A DNA stretch of 64,000 nt from Elusimicrobiota bacterium (GTDB taxonomy: Bacteria; Elusimicrobiota; Elusimicrobia; Elusimicrobiales; UBA9959): NCBI GenBank assembly GCA_012517235.1, contig JAAYVI010000029.1, positions 17,831 to 81,830 on the forward strand, given 5' to 3'. The notes beneath the pieces are model-generated. The model saw only the letters and a list, made by a program, of their open reading frames with translations, was not told where the DNA came from and made no database searches. Position numbers and translations under genes: made by a program. Below are positions 44,766 through 54,998 of this stretch, piece by piece. Within the stretch, counting starts at the first letter, position 1. Every line of letters begins with the position of its first letter.

Positions 44766-45977
44766 ATGAATACGGTGACTAAAAAAAATATTTTGAATAC
44801 GGAAAAAGAAATTAAAGAATTGGAATCTCTAAAAGCGGATCTTTATCATAAAGACTTTTTGCTTACTTGGGAAAAAACCGATAAAGAACTTCATTCGGTT
44901 CTCAAAATAGCGGAAATATTAAAACAGATGCATAACGATAATATAGACGTTTCTATGTTTAAAACCGGACTTGCAGTATCTAACTTCAGAGACAATTCCA
45001 CTCGAACGAGATTCTCTTTTGCCAGCGCATGCAATCTTTTGGGGCTTGCAGTTCAAGATTTGGACGAAGGAAAATCTCAAATAGCTCATGGCGAGACGGT
45101 AAGAGAAACCGCTAACATGATATCTTTTTTAACTGAAGTCGTAGGAATAAGAGACGATATGTTCATAGGCAAAGGACATACATATATGAAAGAAGTGGCA
45201 GAAGCTTTGGACGACGGATATGAAAATGGAGTTTTAAATCAAAGACCCGCCGTAGTAAACTTACAATGCGATTTGGATCATCCGACGCAAACCATGTCTG
45301 ATCTTCTTTTCCTCAAAAATTATTTTGGCGGTTTTGAAAAATTAAAAGGCAAAAAAATAGCGATGACTTGGGCATATTCTCCCAGTTACGGCAAACCTTT
45401 GTCGGTTCCTCAAGGAGTAATAGCTCTTATGACAAGATTTGGTATGGAAGTCGAGCTCGCTTATCCCGAGGGATACGATTTATTGCCGGAAACTCTAGAA
45501 ATAGCCAAAAAGCATGCCAAAGCTTCCGGAGGTTCTTTTAAGGTTTCAAATTCGATGGAAGACGCTTTTAAAAACGCCGACATAGTTTATCCGAAAAGCT
45601 GGGCGCCTTATGCCGTAATGGAAAAAAGGACAAAGCTTTTGGAGCAAAGAGATCAAAACGGTTTAAAAGAATTGGAAAAAGACTGTCTGGCTCAAAACGC
45701 CAAATATGATTCATGGGAATGCGACAAAAAGAAGATGAAACTTACTAAAAACGGAGAAGCCGTATATTTGCATTGTCTTCCGGCAGATATAACCGGAGTA
45801 TCCTGCAAAAAAGGAGAAGTTTCGGCGGATGTTTTTGAAAAGTATAGAATAGGAACTTATAAAGAGGCAGGGTATAAGCCTTTTGTAATAGCGGCTATGA
45901 TAATCGCCTGTACAAAGAAAAATCCTTCGGAAATATTGAAGGCTATTTATAAAAAAGCCGAAAAAAGAGTTCTGTAA
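44766..45977 (+). CDS. ygeW: YgeW-like knotted carbamoyltransferase
   Basis: FRDNSTRTRFSFASACNLLGL; HGETVRETANMISFLTEVVGIRDD; DLDHPTQTMSDLLFLKN; HCLPADITGVSC. Confidence 0.9.
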   Translation: MNTVTKKNILNTEKEIKELESLKADLYHKDFLLTWEKTDKELHSVLKIAEILKQMHNDNIDVSMFKTGLAVSNFRDNSTRTRFSFASACNLLGLAVQDLDEGKSQIAHGETVRETANMISFLTEVVGIRDDMFIGKGHTYMKEVAEALDDGYENGVLNQRPAVVNLQCDLDHPTQTMSDLLFLKNYFGGFEKLKGKKIAMTWAYSPSYGKPLSVPQGVIALMTRFGMEVELAYPEGYDLLPETLEIAKKHAKASGGSFKVSNSMEDAFKNADIVYPKSWAPYAVMEKRTKLLEQRDQNGLKELEKDCLAQNAKYDSWECDKKKMKLTKNGEAVYLHCLPADITGVSCKKGEVSADVFEKYRIGTYKEAGYKPFVIAAMIIACTKKNPSEILKAIYKKAEKRVL

Positions 45978-45997
45978 AAAAAACAGTTAAAACAAAT

Positions 45998-46018
45998 GGG
46001 CGGGCCTTAGGCCCGCCC
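45998..46018 (+). terminator. Rho-independent terminator
   Basis: GGGCGGGCC-TTA-GGCCCGCCC followed by gattttttat. Confidence 0.92.
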
Positions 46019-46030
46019 GATTTTTTATAT

Positions 46031-47989
46031 ATGAGATTTTTTCTTCTTTTGTTTTTTATTGGCGGTCTTTCGGCATCATCCGATTTTAACCGATATTATT
46101 GCGAAGATATAAAAAAACCTTTTTTTAAGATAGAAGAAGTAAACGGCGAAAAAAGAGTAAGACCTAATAGGGAAGGTTCTCATTATTTCGATTTTCCTTT
46201 TAATAAAGATAAAAAGCGCAGGAGAATTTTTATAGTCGGAGAATCCGCAGCGGCGATATTATATTCAAATAATAATAAGCCTAAAGATCAGCCATTTTTT
46301 GAAACAAAAGATTTCGAAATAATAAATTTCGGCATGCCGGCTTATGAGAGTAAAAGAATAAAAGATGTTGTTATTCAAAGTCTGGATTTTAATCCAGATG
46401 CCATAGTTTTAATGAGCGGAAATAACGAAGGATTTAACGAGCCTTGTCCCGGATTGGCTTTTGAAATTAAAAGAAGATATCTCAATGTTTCTTATAATTT
46501 AGCCAAAATATTTTCAAATGAAAGAGAAAAGCTTTTTAATTTGAGTCTTAAAATTCAAAAAGACAATATTTCGGAAACGATAGACAGAGCTTATGAAAAA
46601 AATATAAAAATTTTTATAGTAACTTTGCCTTATAATGTCTTTCTACCTCCCGACGGAGAAAGGCCTGCCGATAAAGAATACATCTCGGGTTATATGGCTT
46701 ATGACGACGGGAAATATGATTTATCTCAGAAAATATTTGAAAAAATAGTTCTAAAAGATAAAAAGAAAGAGCCTTTTGCGAGATATTATTTGGGCATGTC
46801 TTTGTATAAAAGAGGAGAACAAGAAAAGGCATACGATTATCTTTCTCAATCTTTGATTTTTGACAATAGGTTGGATAGGGCGGGCACGCAAAGAAACGAT
46901 ATGCTTAGAAAATTAGCCGCCGAAAAGAAGGCCGATTTGATAGATTTGGAAAAAAAGTTTTTAAGCGTTTCAAAAAACAATTTATTTATGGACGAGAATC
47001 TTTTTGCGGACGGAGTACATTGGTATAGGGACAACAATCCGCCAATACAGAATTATTTTATCGACGAGTTTAATAAAAATTTCTTTAAAATAAATTCCGC
47101 CGGAGGCGAATGGTTAAAAAAAGATCTTTATAACGAAAATTCGGCATCCTTGGCATTGTCTTATGGCGCTTCTTCTTTATCGATTAAAACTCAAGACGGT
47201 ATTTGCCGGATTAACGAAAGATTTTTTTATTTTTGGGAAAGATATTTAAATTACGGAGGAAAAACCGATATTTCTTCGATTAAGAAAAGTCTTAAGGAAA
47301 ATCCGTTTTCAAAAGATTATGACGAATTTTTTTTAAAGTCGTATCCCGTATATGCTTTTGAATATTTTTCAAGAAAGGGAAACTATAAAGAGGCCGAATC
47401 TTTATTGAGCAAGTCTAAATTTTCTAAAAACAACGGTTGTTTTATCAAAATTTTGGCATCGGATGCGGCGAGAAAAAAAGATTGTAATAAAATGGAGAAT
47501 TTGAAAGAGAGTTTTGAAAAAAATAATATGGCGGATTGGTTCTACGCATATTCTTCGGCGGCCGGATGCGGAGAATTTGAAAAAAAAATGCTTAAAGAAG
47601 CCAAACAAGAACGAAAATCGGATCCTAAAAAAGATTCTCAAGCAAAAAGTTTTTCCGATAAAGCCGTGTCTTTGATAAAAGAAAATAAATACCAAGAAGC
47701 GGAAAAAGAATTGGAAAAAGCTCTGGCTTTGAACCCGTATCATTTTGAAAGCGTCATGAATATGAGCTATTTACTCTCGGTTCAAGGAAGATACGAAGAG
47801 GCAAAAGTTTTTTTAGACGCCGTTTTGGAAGATGAGAAAGAATTAAAATCGGAAAATCTCTGCTCGGCATATATGACAAGATCTTGGGTTTTGAGCAAAA
47901 TGAATCTTTTGAAAGAGTCGCAATCCGATAAAATTAAAGCGGAACAAGTATGCCGTAAAAAAGACAAAGAAGATAGTGAAAGGCAATGA
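46031..47989 (+). CDS. SGNH-hydrolase-like exported protein fused to TPR repeats
   Basis: IFIVGESAAAILY, NFGMPAYES, LMSGNNEGF, LFADGVHWY blocks; TPR-like ARYYLGMSLYKRGEQEKAYDYL and C-terminal TPRs. Confidence 0.7.
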   Translation: MRFFLLLFFIGGLSASSDFNRYYCEDIKKPFFKIEEVNGEKRVRPNREGSHYFDFPFNKDKKRRRIFIVGESAAAILYSNNNKPKDQPFFETKDFEIINFGMPAYESKRIKDVVIQSLDFNPDAIVLMSGNNEGFNEPCPGLAFEIKRRYLNVSYNLAKIFSNEREKLFNLSLKIQKDNISETIDRAYEKNIKIFIVTLPYNVFLPPDGERPADKEYISGYMAYDDGKYDLSQKIFEKIVLKDKKKEPFARYYLGMSLYKRGEQEKAYDYLSQSLIFDNRLDRAGTQRNDMLRKLAAEKKADLIDLEKKFLSVSKNNLFMDENLFADGVHWYRDNNPPIQNYFIDEFNKNFFKINSAGGEWLKKDLYNENSASLALSYGASSLSIKTQDGICRINERFFYFWERYLNYGGKTDISSIKKSLKENPFSKDYDEFFLKSYPVYAFEYFSRKGNYKEAESLLSKSKFSKNNGCFIKILASDAARKKDCNKMENLKESFEKNNMADWFYAYSSAAGCGEFEKKMLKEAKQERKSDPKKDSQAKSFSDKAVSLIKENKYQEAEKELEKALALNPYHFESVMNMSYLLSVQGRYEEAKVFLDAVLEDEKELKSENLCSAYMTRSWVLSKMNLLKESQSDKIKAEQVCRKKDKEDSERQ

Positions 47990-48624
47990 AAAAAATATTT
48001 TTTGTTTTTTTTTGTTTTTTTTCTTCATGCGCAAATATCGAGAGAAAAGAAGGTTTTGACGGATACTTTACCGATTTTTCTTTAAATAATATCGAAGGCA
48101 GAGATTATGAGATAGATATAAAAGACAGAGGGGCGGTTTGCTCTTCTTTTGCCGTACACGGAGGCAATTTGGAAAAAGGAACGGATATTTTGGCCGAATC
48201 TTTCGCGTCGAATAAATTAAACTATTATGCGTTTAAAGTAATTTCGAAAAAAAACGCATGGGAAAAACATATAACTTCCGCAAAATTTAACGAGCCGCGC
48301 GCGATTTCTTTGGCTAAAAAAAGCAAAATAGCCGTTTCTTTTCACGCTATGGCCGATAAAAGCGAAAAAATATGCATAGGCGGTCTTAATAAAGATCTTG
48401 CTCAATCCTTTGATGTATTTTTTAACCGGTACGGATTTAAAACGGAATATCCGTGTAGAAGGCTTCCGGGAAGAAGTCCGAAAAACATAGCAAATATGGC
48501 GGCCGAAGGCGGCGTTCAGCTGGAAATAAGCGTTAAACTGCTTAAAAAACTTGATAAAAAGCCCGCTAAACTTCTAAAATTTATTGAAGCGGCCGATAAA
48601 GCCGCAAAAGGATTTTGTTACTAA
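47986..48624 (+). CDS. poly-gamma-glutamate hydrolase-like lipoprotein (YjqB/PghP family)
   Basis: FFCFFSSCANIE lipobox-like; SSFAVHGGNLEKGTDILAESFA; HITSAKFNEPRAISLAKKS; AVSFHAMAD; CIGGLN. Confidence 0.75.
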   Translation: MKKIFFVFFCFFSSCANIERKEGFDGYFTDFSLNNIEGRDYEIDIKDRGAVCSSFAVHGGNLEKGTDILAESFASNKLNYYAFKVISKKNAWEKHITSAKFNEPRAISLAKKSKIAVSFHAMADKSEKICIGGLNKDLAQSFDVFFNRYGFKTEYPCRRLPGRSPKNIANMAAEGGVQLEISVKLLKKLDKKPAKLLKFIEAADKAAKGFCY

Positions 48625-48655
48625 GTTTAAAAAATGCTTTATTAAAGAGGAAAAT

Positions 48656-49771
48656 ATGGCAAAGAAAAAAATGGTCAGAATATTCGCGTTTGGCGGAAAC
48701 GAAGTTTCTCCTGTAGGTCTTAAAGATCCCGTCACTGGAAAAGCTATTAATCCGGATATACCTATGCAGTGGCAAAGAACCGCTCAGACTCTTAAAAATG
48801 TGGCCGATATTTTTGAAAATCATCCAGAAGATTATTATGTTTTGACTCACGGAAACGGGCCGCAGGTCGGCAATGTTCTTTTGAGAGCCGAGCTTTGCAG
48901 AAATAGTTTGCCCTCTCTTCCTTTGGACGTATGCGGAGCCGATACTCAGGGCGCGATGGCTTATATGATAGCTCAGCTTAATAATGAGTTGAACATAAGA
49001 GGAATCGACAATATAGTTACCGGAATAGTAACTCAGGTCGTTGTGGATAAAGACGATCCGGATTTCAAGAACCCCAGCAAATATATAGGTCCGTCATACA
49101 CGAAGCAAGAAGCCGAAGAAAGAATAAAAAAAGAGGGCTGGGCCATGAAAATGTATAAAAAAGACGATAAGGGAAACGAAATATGGAGAAGGGTCGTGCC
49201 TTCTCCGGCTCCCAAAGACATAGTTGAAATAGACGCCATAGAAGCCGTTTTGGAAAAAAAACTTGTTCCGATAACGGTAGGAGGAGGCGGAATCCCGGTA
49301 AGAGAAGTTATGCCGGAAATAAAAGACGGAGAAGAAATATATAATTTCAACTACGGAGTTTCTCTTAAAAGGCCTTATAAAGCGGGAGAAAAACCTTTAA
49401 AAATGTATACGGGAGTCGAAGCCGTAATAGATAAAGATTTGGCCAGCGCTTTCTTGGGAAATATGCTTAGAAAAAGAGCTTTGGAGCGCGGCGAAGAAAT
49501 GGACGTCACTCTTACCATATTTACCGGGGAAGACGGAGTTAAAATAAACTATCAAAAGCCGGATCAAAAAGATATAAGAGTCATAAGAGTGTCGGAACTG
49601 GAAAAAATGTACGATTCGAATCCTTGCCCTTTCCCTCCGGGAAGCATGGGTCCTAAAGTAAAAGCCTGCATAGATTTTATAAAGAACGGCGGTACGGCCG
49701 CTTATATAACCAAAACCGAACTTTTTGACAAAACATTAAAAGGCGAGGCCGGAACTACCGTTTTGCCTTAG
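48656..49771 (+). CDS. arcC: carbamate kinase
   Basis: RIFAFGGNEVSP; YYVLTHGNGPQVGNVLLRAE; VPITVGGGGIPV; EAVIDKDLASAFLG; start moved to ATG at 48656. Confidence 0.92.
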   Translation: MAKKKMVRIFAFGGNEVSPVGLKDPVTGKAINPDIPMQWQRTAQTLKNVADIFENHPEDYYVLTHGNGPQVGNVLLRAELCRNSLPSLPLDVCGADTQGAMAYMIAQLNNELNIRGIDNIVTGIVTQVVVDKDDPDFKNPSKYIGPSYTKQEAEERIKKEGWAMKMYKKDDKGNEIWRRVVPSPAPKDIVEIDAIEAVLEKKLVPITVGGGGIPVREVMPEIKDGEEIYNFNYGVSLKRPYKAGEKPLKMYTGVEAVIDKDLASAFLGNMLRKRALERGEEMDVTLTIFTGEDGVKINYQKPDQKDIRVIRVSELEKMYDSNPCPFPPGSMGPKVKACIDFIKNGGTAAYITKTELFDKTLKGEAGTTVLP

Positions 49772-49802
49772 AAGCTTTGCTCGCTTAATCGGAAAATAAA
49801 AT

Positions 49803-51044
49803 ATGAAAAAAATAAAAACATTACAATGCGTATCTTGCGGAAAAGAACACGATCAGGACGAAGTAAAATATCTTTGCTCTTCTTGCGGCGGCAATTTGCA
49901 TGTGATATACGATTATAATTTGATAAAGAAACGGTTTAATTATGACGAGCTTAAGGAAAACAGGCATATGGATATGTGGAGATATGCCGATCTTTTGCCT
50001 TTATCGGATTTAAAGGGAATTTCCAATCTGCAAATAGGCTATACGCCTTTGTATAAATATAAATCTTTGGCCGAAGAATTCTCAGTGGCCGAATTTTATG
50101 TTAAGGACGACGGTAGAAATCCGAGCGCTTCTTTTAAAGACAGGGCTTCCGCCGTAGTTTTGGCCAAAGCTATGGAGAACGACCAAAAAGTGATTTGCGC
50201 GGCTTCTACCGGCAATGCCGCTTCTTCTCTGGCATGTCTGTCTGCGAATATGGATATAAAAACCGTTATTTTCGTCCCGGAGAAAGCGCCTGCCGCCAAA
50301 ATTGCTCAGCTTTTGGTGTTCGGAGCCATAGTCGTTACCGTTAAGGGAACTTATGACGACGCTTTTGATTTGTCGGTAAAAGCAGGAGAAGAATTCGGCT
50401 GGTATAATAGAAATACCGGATATAATCCTTACAGCAGAGAAGGCAAAAAAACATGCGCTTTTGAGATTTGCGAGCAGCTGGAATGGGAAACTCCCGATTA
50501 TATTTTCGTCCCCGTGGGAGACGGAAATATAATAAGCGGAATTTGGAAGGGTTTCTTGGAATTTAAAAAAATAGGATTTATAGAAAAATTACCCAAGCTT
50601 GTCGCCGTTCAGGCGGAAAGTTCAAACGCCGTAAAACTTGCTTTCGAAGGCGACGGTGTTATTAAACCGGTAAGCGGACAGACGGTGGCGGACAGTATTT
50701 CGGTAAGTTTGCCCAGAGACGGGCAATCCGCGGTTCAAGCATTAAAGGAATCCAAAGGTTTTGCCGTTTCGGTTCACGATAAAGAAATAATAAAAGCCAT
50801 TCCGGAATTTGCCAGAAAAACCGGAGTATTCTGCGAACCGGCCGCGGCGGCCGCTTATGCCGGTTTTCTAAAAGCCCTTAAGGAAGGTAAAATAGACAAA
50901 GGCGATTCGGTTTTGATTCTGGCTACGGGAAACGGTCTTAAAGACATACAAAGCGCTATGAAATCGGTAGGTAAACCGTATTTAATAGAGCCTCAATTAT
51001 CAGAATTAAAAAACATAGTTGCCGATTTCGGTCTGGACAAATAG
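49803..51044 (+). CDS. thrC: threonine synthase-like PLP enzyme
   Basis: LQCVSCGKEHDQDEVKYLCSSCGG zinc ribbon; YVKDDGRNPSASFKDRAS; AASTGNAASSLA; LATGNGLKD. Confidence 0.88.
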   Translation: MKKIKTLQCVSCGKEHDQDEVKYLCSSCGGNLHVIYDYNLIKKRFNYDELKENRHMDMWRYADLLPLSDLKGISNLQIGYTPLYKYKSLAEEFSVAEFYVKDDGRNPSASFKDRASAVVLAKAMENDQKVICAASTGNAASSLACLSANMDIKTVIFVPEKAPAAKIAQLLVFGAIVVTVKGTYDDAFDLSVKAGEEFGWYNRNTGYNPYSREGKKTCAFEICEQLEWETPDYIFVPVGDGNIISGIWKGFLEFKKIGFIEKLPKLVAVQAESSNAVKLAFEGDGVIKPVSGQTVADSISVSLPRDGQSAVQALKESKGFAVSVHDKEIIKAIPEFARKTGVFCEPAAAAAYAGFLKALKEGKIDKGDSVLILATGNGLKDIQSAMKSVGKPYLIEPQLSELKNIVADFGLDK

Positions 51045-51099
51045 AAATCTTTTTGACTTGCCGCATAAATACCGTCTCAAAACTTAATATAATATTACT

Positions 51100-52578
51100 A
51101 TGGAAAAAAATATACGAGTCAGATTTGCGCCCTCTCCTACCGGGCATTTGCACATAGGCGGAGCCAGAACGGCTCTTTTTAATTATCTTTTTGCCAAAAA
51201 ATATTCTGGTACTTTTGTTCTCAGGATAGAAGATACGGACGAGCTCAGATCTTCTCAGGAATCGGTCAAATGGATATTCGACAGTATGGCCTGGCTCGGT
51301 CTTAATTGGGACGAAGGCGCTATGCCCGACGGTACTCAAAAGGGGAATTTCGGACCTTATGTGCAAAGCGTAAGAGAATCTCAAGGTATTTATAAACAAT
51401 ATGCCGACAAACTCGTAAAAGAAGGAAAAGCTTATTACTGTTATTGTACCGCTCAAGAGTTGGACGAAATGAGAAAAAAAGCGGCTTTGGAAAAAAGACC
51501 GCCCAAATACGAAGGCAGATGCAGAAATTTGACGGCCGAAGAGAAAGAAAAATTTGAAAAAGAGGGCCGAAAGCCGGTCATAAGATTTAGAATGCCCGAC
51601 GACGGAACTACTTCATGGAACGATTTGATACATAAAGAGCTTTCTTTTGAAAATAAGCTGCTTTACGATTTTATAATGGTTAAGGCAAGCGGGTATCCTA
51701 CTTATAATTTTGCCTGCGTAATAGACGATTATCTTATGAAAATTTCCCATGTGATAAGAGGCGACGACCATATTTCAAATACGCCTTTGCAAATCAATCT
51801 TTATAAAGCTTTGGGATGGGAAATTCCTCAATTTGCGCATTTATCCATGATACTCGGTCCCGACGGATCGAGGCTTTCCAAAAGACACGGCGCTACGAGC
51901 GTTCAGGAATATAAAAAGGAAGGTTTTTTGCCGGAAACCATAAAAAATTATTTGGCTTTATTGGGCTGGTCTACTCAAGACAGCCAGCAAATTTTCGAGA
52001 AAGGAGAACTTGAGGAGAAATTTTCTTTGGAAGGCTGTCAAAAAAATCCGGCTACTTTCGATCCGGTTAAGTTAAAATGGATGAACGGAGAATATTTAAG
52101 AAAGCTCGACAAAAAAACATTGTCCGATTTGGTTTTGCCTTATCTTAAAGAAGCCGGATTTGATTTGTCTTATCCAAAAGTTCCTCTCGAAGAACTGATT
52201 TATTTGGAATATGAAAAATATAAAGTTCTAAGCGAAGCGCCTTCTCTTTTGTCTTTTTTCTTCAAAGAAAATCCCGATATGGACGCCGAAGCGGTTCAGT
52301 CGGTTTTCTCAAAACCTTCCGCATACAAAGTCCTTAGCGGAATAGCGGAAGTTTATTCTTCTTTGCCTAATTTCGAAGAAAAAAGCATAGAGGAAGCCAC
52401 CAGAAAATTTGCCAAAGACAATTCTTTAAAAAACGGGGAAGTATTCCACCCCGTTAGAGTGGCCGTTTCGGGCAAAGCCCAGGGGCCTACTCTTTTTAAG
52501 ATGATAGAGTATTTGGGAAAGGATTGCGCCGTAAACAGAATAAAAGCGGCCGTTTCTCTATGCTCTGTTAATAAATAA
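51100..52578 (+). CDS. gltX: glutamyl-tRNA synthetase
   Basis: RFAPSPTGHLHIGGARTALFNYLFAK; DGSRLSKRHGATSV. Confidence 0.97.
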   Translation: MEKNIRVRFAPSPTGHLHIGGARTALFNYLFAKKYSGTFVLRIEDTDELRSSQESVKWIFDSMAWLGLNWDEGAMPDGTQKGNFGPYVQSVRESQGIYKQYADKLVKEGKAYYCYCTAQELDEMRKKAALEKRPPKYEGRCRNLTAEEKEKFEKEGRKPVIRFRMPDDGTTSWNDLIHKELSFENKLLYDFIMVKASGYPTYNFACVIDDYLMKISHVIRGDDHISNTPLQINLYKALGWEIPQFAHLSMILGPDGSRLSKRHGATSVQEYKKEGFLPETIKNYLALLGWSTQDSQQIFEKGELEEKFSLEGCQKNPATFDPVKLKWMNGEYLRKLDKKTLSDLVLPYLKEAGFDLSYPKVPLEELIYLEYEKYKVLSEAPSLLSFFFKENPDMDAEAVQSVFSKPSAYKVLSGIAEVYSSLPNFEEKSIEEATRKFAKDNSLKNGEVFHPVRVAVSGKAQGPTLFKMIEYLGKDCAVNRIKAAVSLCSVNK

Positions 52579-52681
52579 AATATTTCGGGGTAGGATTTAA
52601 GTTAACATTTTTGTCATATCTTTGTATTAAATTGAAAATATCCTTTGTTTACAATATATTTCGGAGGAATTTAGCGTATTT

Positions 52682-54943
52682 ATGAAATACTGGCTTTACT
52701 CGGACGGAAAAATAGAAGGCCCTTTTGAGCCCGAAGAGCTTGTAATAAAACCTTCTTTTAATTCCGATTCTATGGTCTGCGAAGCCTCTCTTTCCGGTTC
52801 CAGCCCAGACGATTGGAAAAGAGCTTCTTTTATACCCGAGCTTTCGTCTTTTTCCGTTCTTACCGAAAAAATGCCTTTAAAAAGCGTTCCTTCCGAAGAT
52901 TTTTCTTCGCAAAATTATTTGTCGCATCCGAATATTCTCGATACTATAGAGAATGCCGTATCCGGAATAGATTTTTTATCGGGATATGCCGAAGAAAACG
53001 AAAAAACCGATACTTTCGATCTTAAAATTTCTCAAATAAAAGAACAGCTGGAAACGGCGGTTTGGGAAAAGAATCTTTTGATAGAAAAATTGAATATAAA
53101 GGAGAGAAGAGAAAGCGAATACAAAGAAAAGATAAAAGAATTGGAAGAAAGAGTGGACGAATTGATAAAAACTTCTTTAAACAGAGCTTATGAAATATCG
53201 GGAGTAAGCAAAGAAAAAGAAGAAAATAAAACCGCGGAAAAAACAGAAACTAATATTTCTCAAAAGACGGATTATAGAATTAAAGATACCGAAACCGGCA
53301 TATCTCAAGAAAAAGAAAAAATTAAAGAAGTTAATTTATCGGAAAAAGAAACAAAAAAAACCGATTCGGAAAAAATAAAAGAACAAGAAAAGAAATCCGA
53401 AAAAACCGCCCATAAAGTTTTCAAGAAAATTTCCGCGGATTTGGATAATTATAAATTGGGAAACGAAAGATTGATAGATTCCGGTTTTCAGGAAAAAGAA
53501 GACATGGAAATTTTCGATCTCAAGAGTTTCGGCGGTCAAAAGATAGAAGCCAATCCTTATTCTCAAAATCAGACTCCCGAAGATAGCGAGCCGAGCGTAA
53601 TAGAAATTTCAAAGCCCGCGCCGCAGACTTATGTTAAACAGGATTTTCCGGATTTTTCTCAATTGGCGGCAAAGAAAAACGAAGACGATAATAAACAGCA
53701 TAAGCCTTCCGAAGAAAATTCTTCTTCTAATAAACCCGGCGAAGATTTGAATCTTTTAGAACCGGTAATTTCTCAAGAAAATATTTCTTCCGTTCCGGTT
53801 TTCTCTCCAAAACCGCAAGAGCAGATACCGGAATTTAAACCTCAAAAAGAAATTAAAGAAACGCCTCAAAAACCGGCGACTCCCGCATCGCAGCCGGCCG
53901 CGGAAACAAAATCTCAAGTAAAGCCGGATGTTAAGATATCCTCCGATTCGTTCAGCAATATGAGCGAAATAAAAATAGAAATGCCGGCCGCGTCTAAAAG
54001 TCAGGTTTTAGACATTCCTTCAATGACTTCTCGTAAAAAGAAAGAAGGACCCGAAGCCGAGATGAAACCGGCCGAACCCAAAATGCCCGCGGATCCTCAG
54101 GTTACCCAAAGAATAGAGGTTAAAAATCTAAAACAGACCGTTACGGCTCAGGGAAAACAAACCGCATATTCTCCGAAAAAAAACAGATTTAAGCTTTATA
54201 TGTCTTTGGCCATCTCTCTTATGATAATAATCGGCGGAGTGTTCTTTCTTATGGATTTTAAAAAGACATCCAAAAAATCCAATCTTATGACGGCTTCTTC
54301 TCAAAACTCCAATCAAGAAAAAAATCAGCGGGAACAAGCCGTTCAAGAAACTCAAAAACCTCAAGAAACAAAAGAGGAAGTTTCTCCGGAAATAGCGGCC
54401 GCCGTTCCTCAAAGCGCCGCCGACTCCGTTTCCGTTTCGGGACAGGGCGTTAAAAATGCCATAGAAGCCGTAAAAAATTTTAGTCTTTCCGACGGAAGAG
54501 GAACGGTTTCCAACTGGTTTTCCAATTCATTCGCTTCTTCGGGGCAGTCGAGAGAAGAATGGACGGCCACTTTGCTTCAGGGAAAGATTTTTGTGGTACA
54601 GTACAGACTGATAAGACAGAAACAGGAACCTTTGGTTTATCAATTCGAAGTAGATTCTGAATCGGGAAAAATTTTGAGAGGGATAAATAATAATGCCATA
54701 GATCTTTTGGAATCCGGAGAGGAAAAGCTTAAGAAAAAAGCGGCCGTTTCGCCCTCTCAAAAACCCAAATCGAAACCTTCCGCGATTAAAAAGAAAGCCG
54801 CCGAAAAAAAAGATTCTCTTTTGCCTTTGCCCGAAAGAGACGAGAGCGACTACTCGGAACCTACCGGGTTTGAAAATTCCGATATGATATCCAAAGCTCC
54901 GGTTAAGATTACGGCTCCGGAAAGCGACGAAGAGCTGTTTTAA
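52682..54943 (+). CDS. GYF_2-domain protein with long disordered linker and one TM segment
   Basis: YWLYSDGKIEGPFEPEELV; low-complexity K/E/P linker; LYMSLAISLMIIIGGVFFLM. Confidence 0.7.
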   Translation: MKYWLYSDGKIEGPFEPEELVIKPSFNSDSMVCEASLSGSSPDDWKRASFIPELSSFSVLTEKMPLKSVPSEDFSSQNYLSHPNILDTIENAVSGIDFLSGYAEENEKTDTFDLKISQIKEQLETAVWEKNLLIEKLNIKERRESEYKEKIKELEERVDELIKTSLNRAYEISGVSKEKEENKTAEKTETNISQKTDYRIKDTETGISQEKEKIKEVNLSEKETKKTDSEKIKEQEKKSEKTAHKVFKKISADLDNYKLGNERLIDSGFQEKEDMEIFDLKSFGGQKIEANPYSQNQTPEDSEPSVIEISKPAPQTYVKQDFPDFSQLAAKKNEDDNKQHKPSEENSSSNKPGEDLNLLEPVISQENISSVPVFSPKPQEQIPEFKPQKEIKETPQKPATPASQPAAETKSQVKPDVKISSDSFSNMSEIKIEMPAASKSQVLDIPSMTSRKKKEGPEAEMKPAEPKMPADPQVTQRIEVKNLKQTVTAQGKQTAYSPKKNRFKLYMSLAISLMIIIGGVFFLMDFKKTSKKSNLMTASSQNSNQEKNQREQAVQETQKPQETKEEVSPEIAAAVPQSAADSVSVSGQGVKNAIEAVKNFSLSDGRGTVSNWFSNSFASSGQSREEWTATLLQGKIFVVQYRLIRQKQEPLVYQFEVDSESGKILRGINNNAIDLLESGEEKLKKKAAVSPSQKPKSKPSAIKKKAAEKKDSLLPLPERDESDYSEPTGFENSDMISKAPVKITAPESDEELF

Positions 54944-54998
54944 AGCGGTCTTTTTTTGCGAAATCCGGTTATTTTTAATTTGCTATCATATATTCTAA

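Noticed and set aside
52632-52660. TTGAAA-17 bp-TATATT promoter-like pair before the GYF-domain gene
   Set aside because: The predicted start of transcription would fall within or after the ribosome-binding site, so it is not credible as placed.
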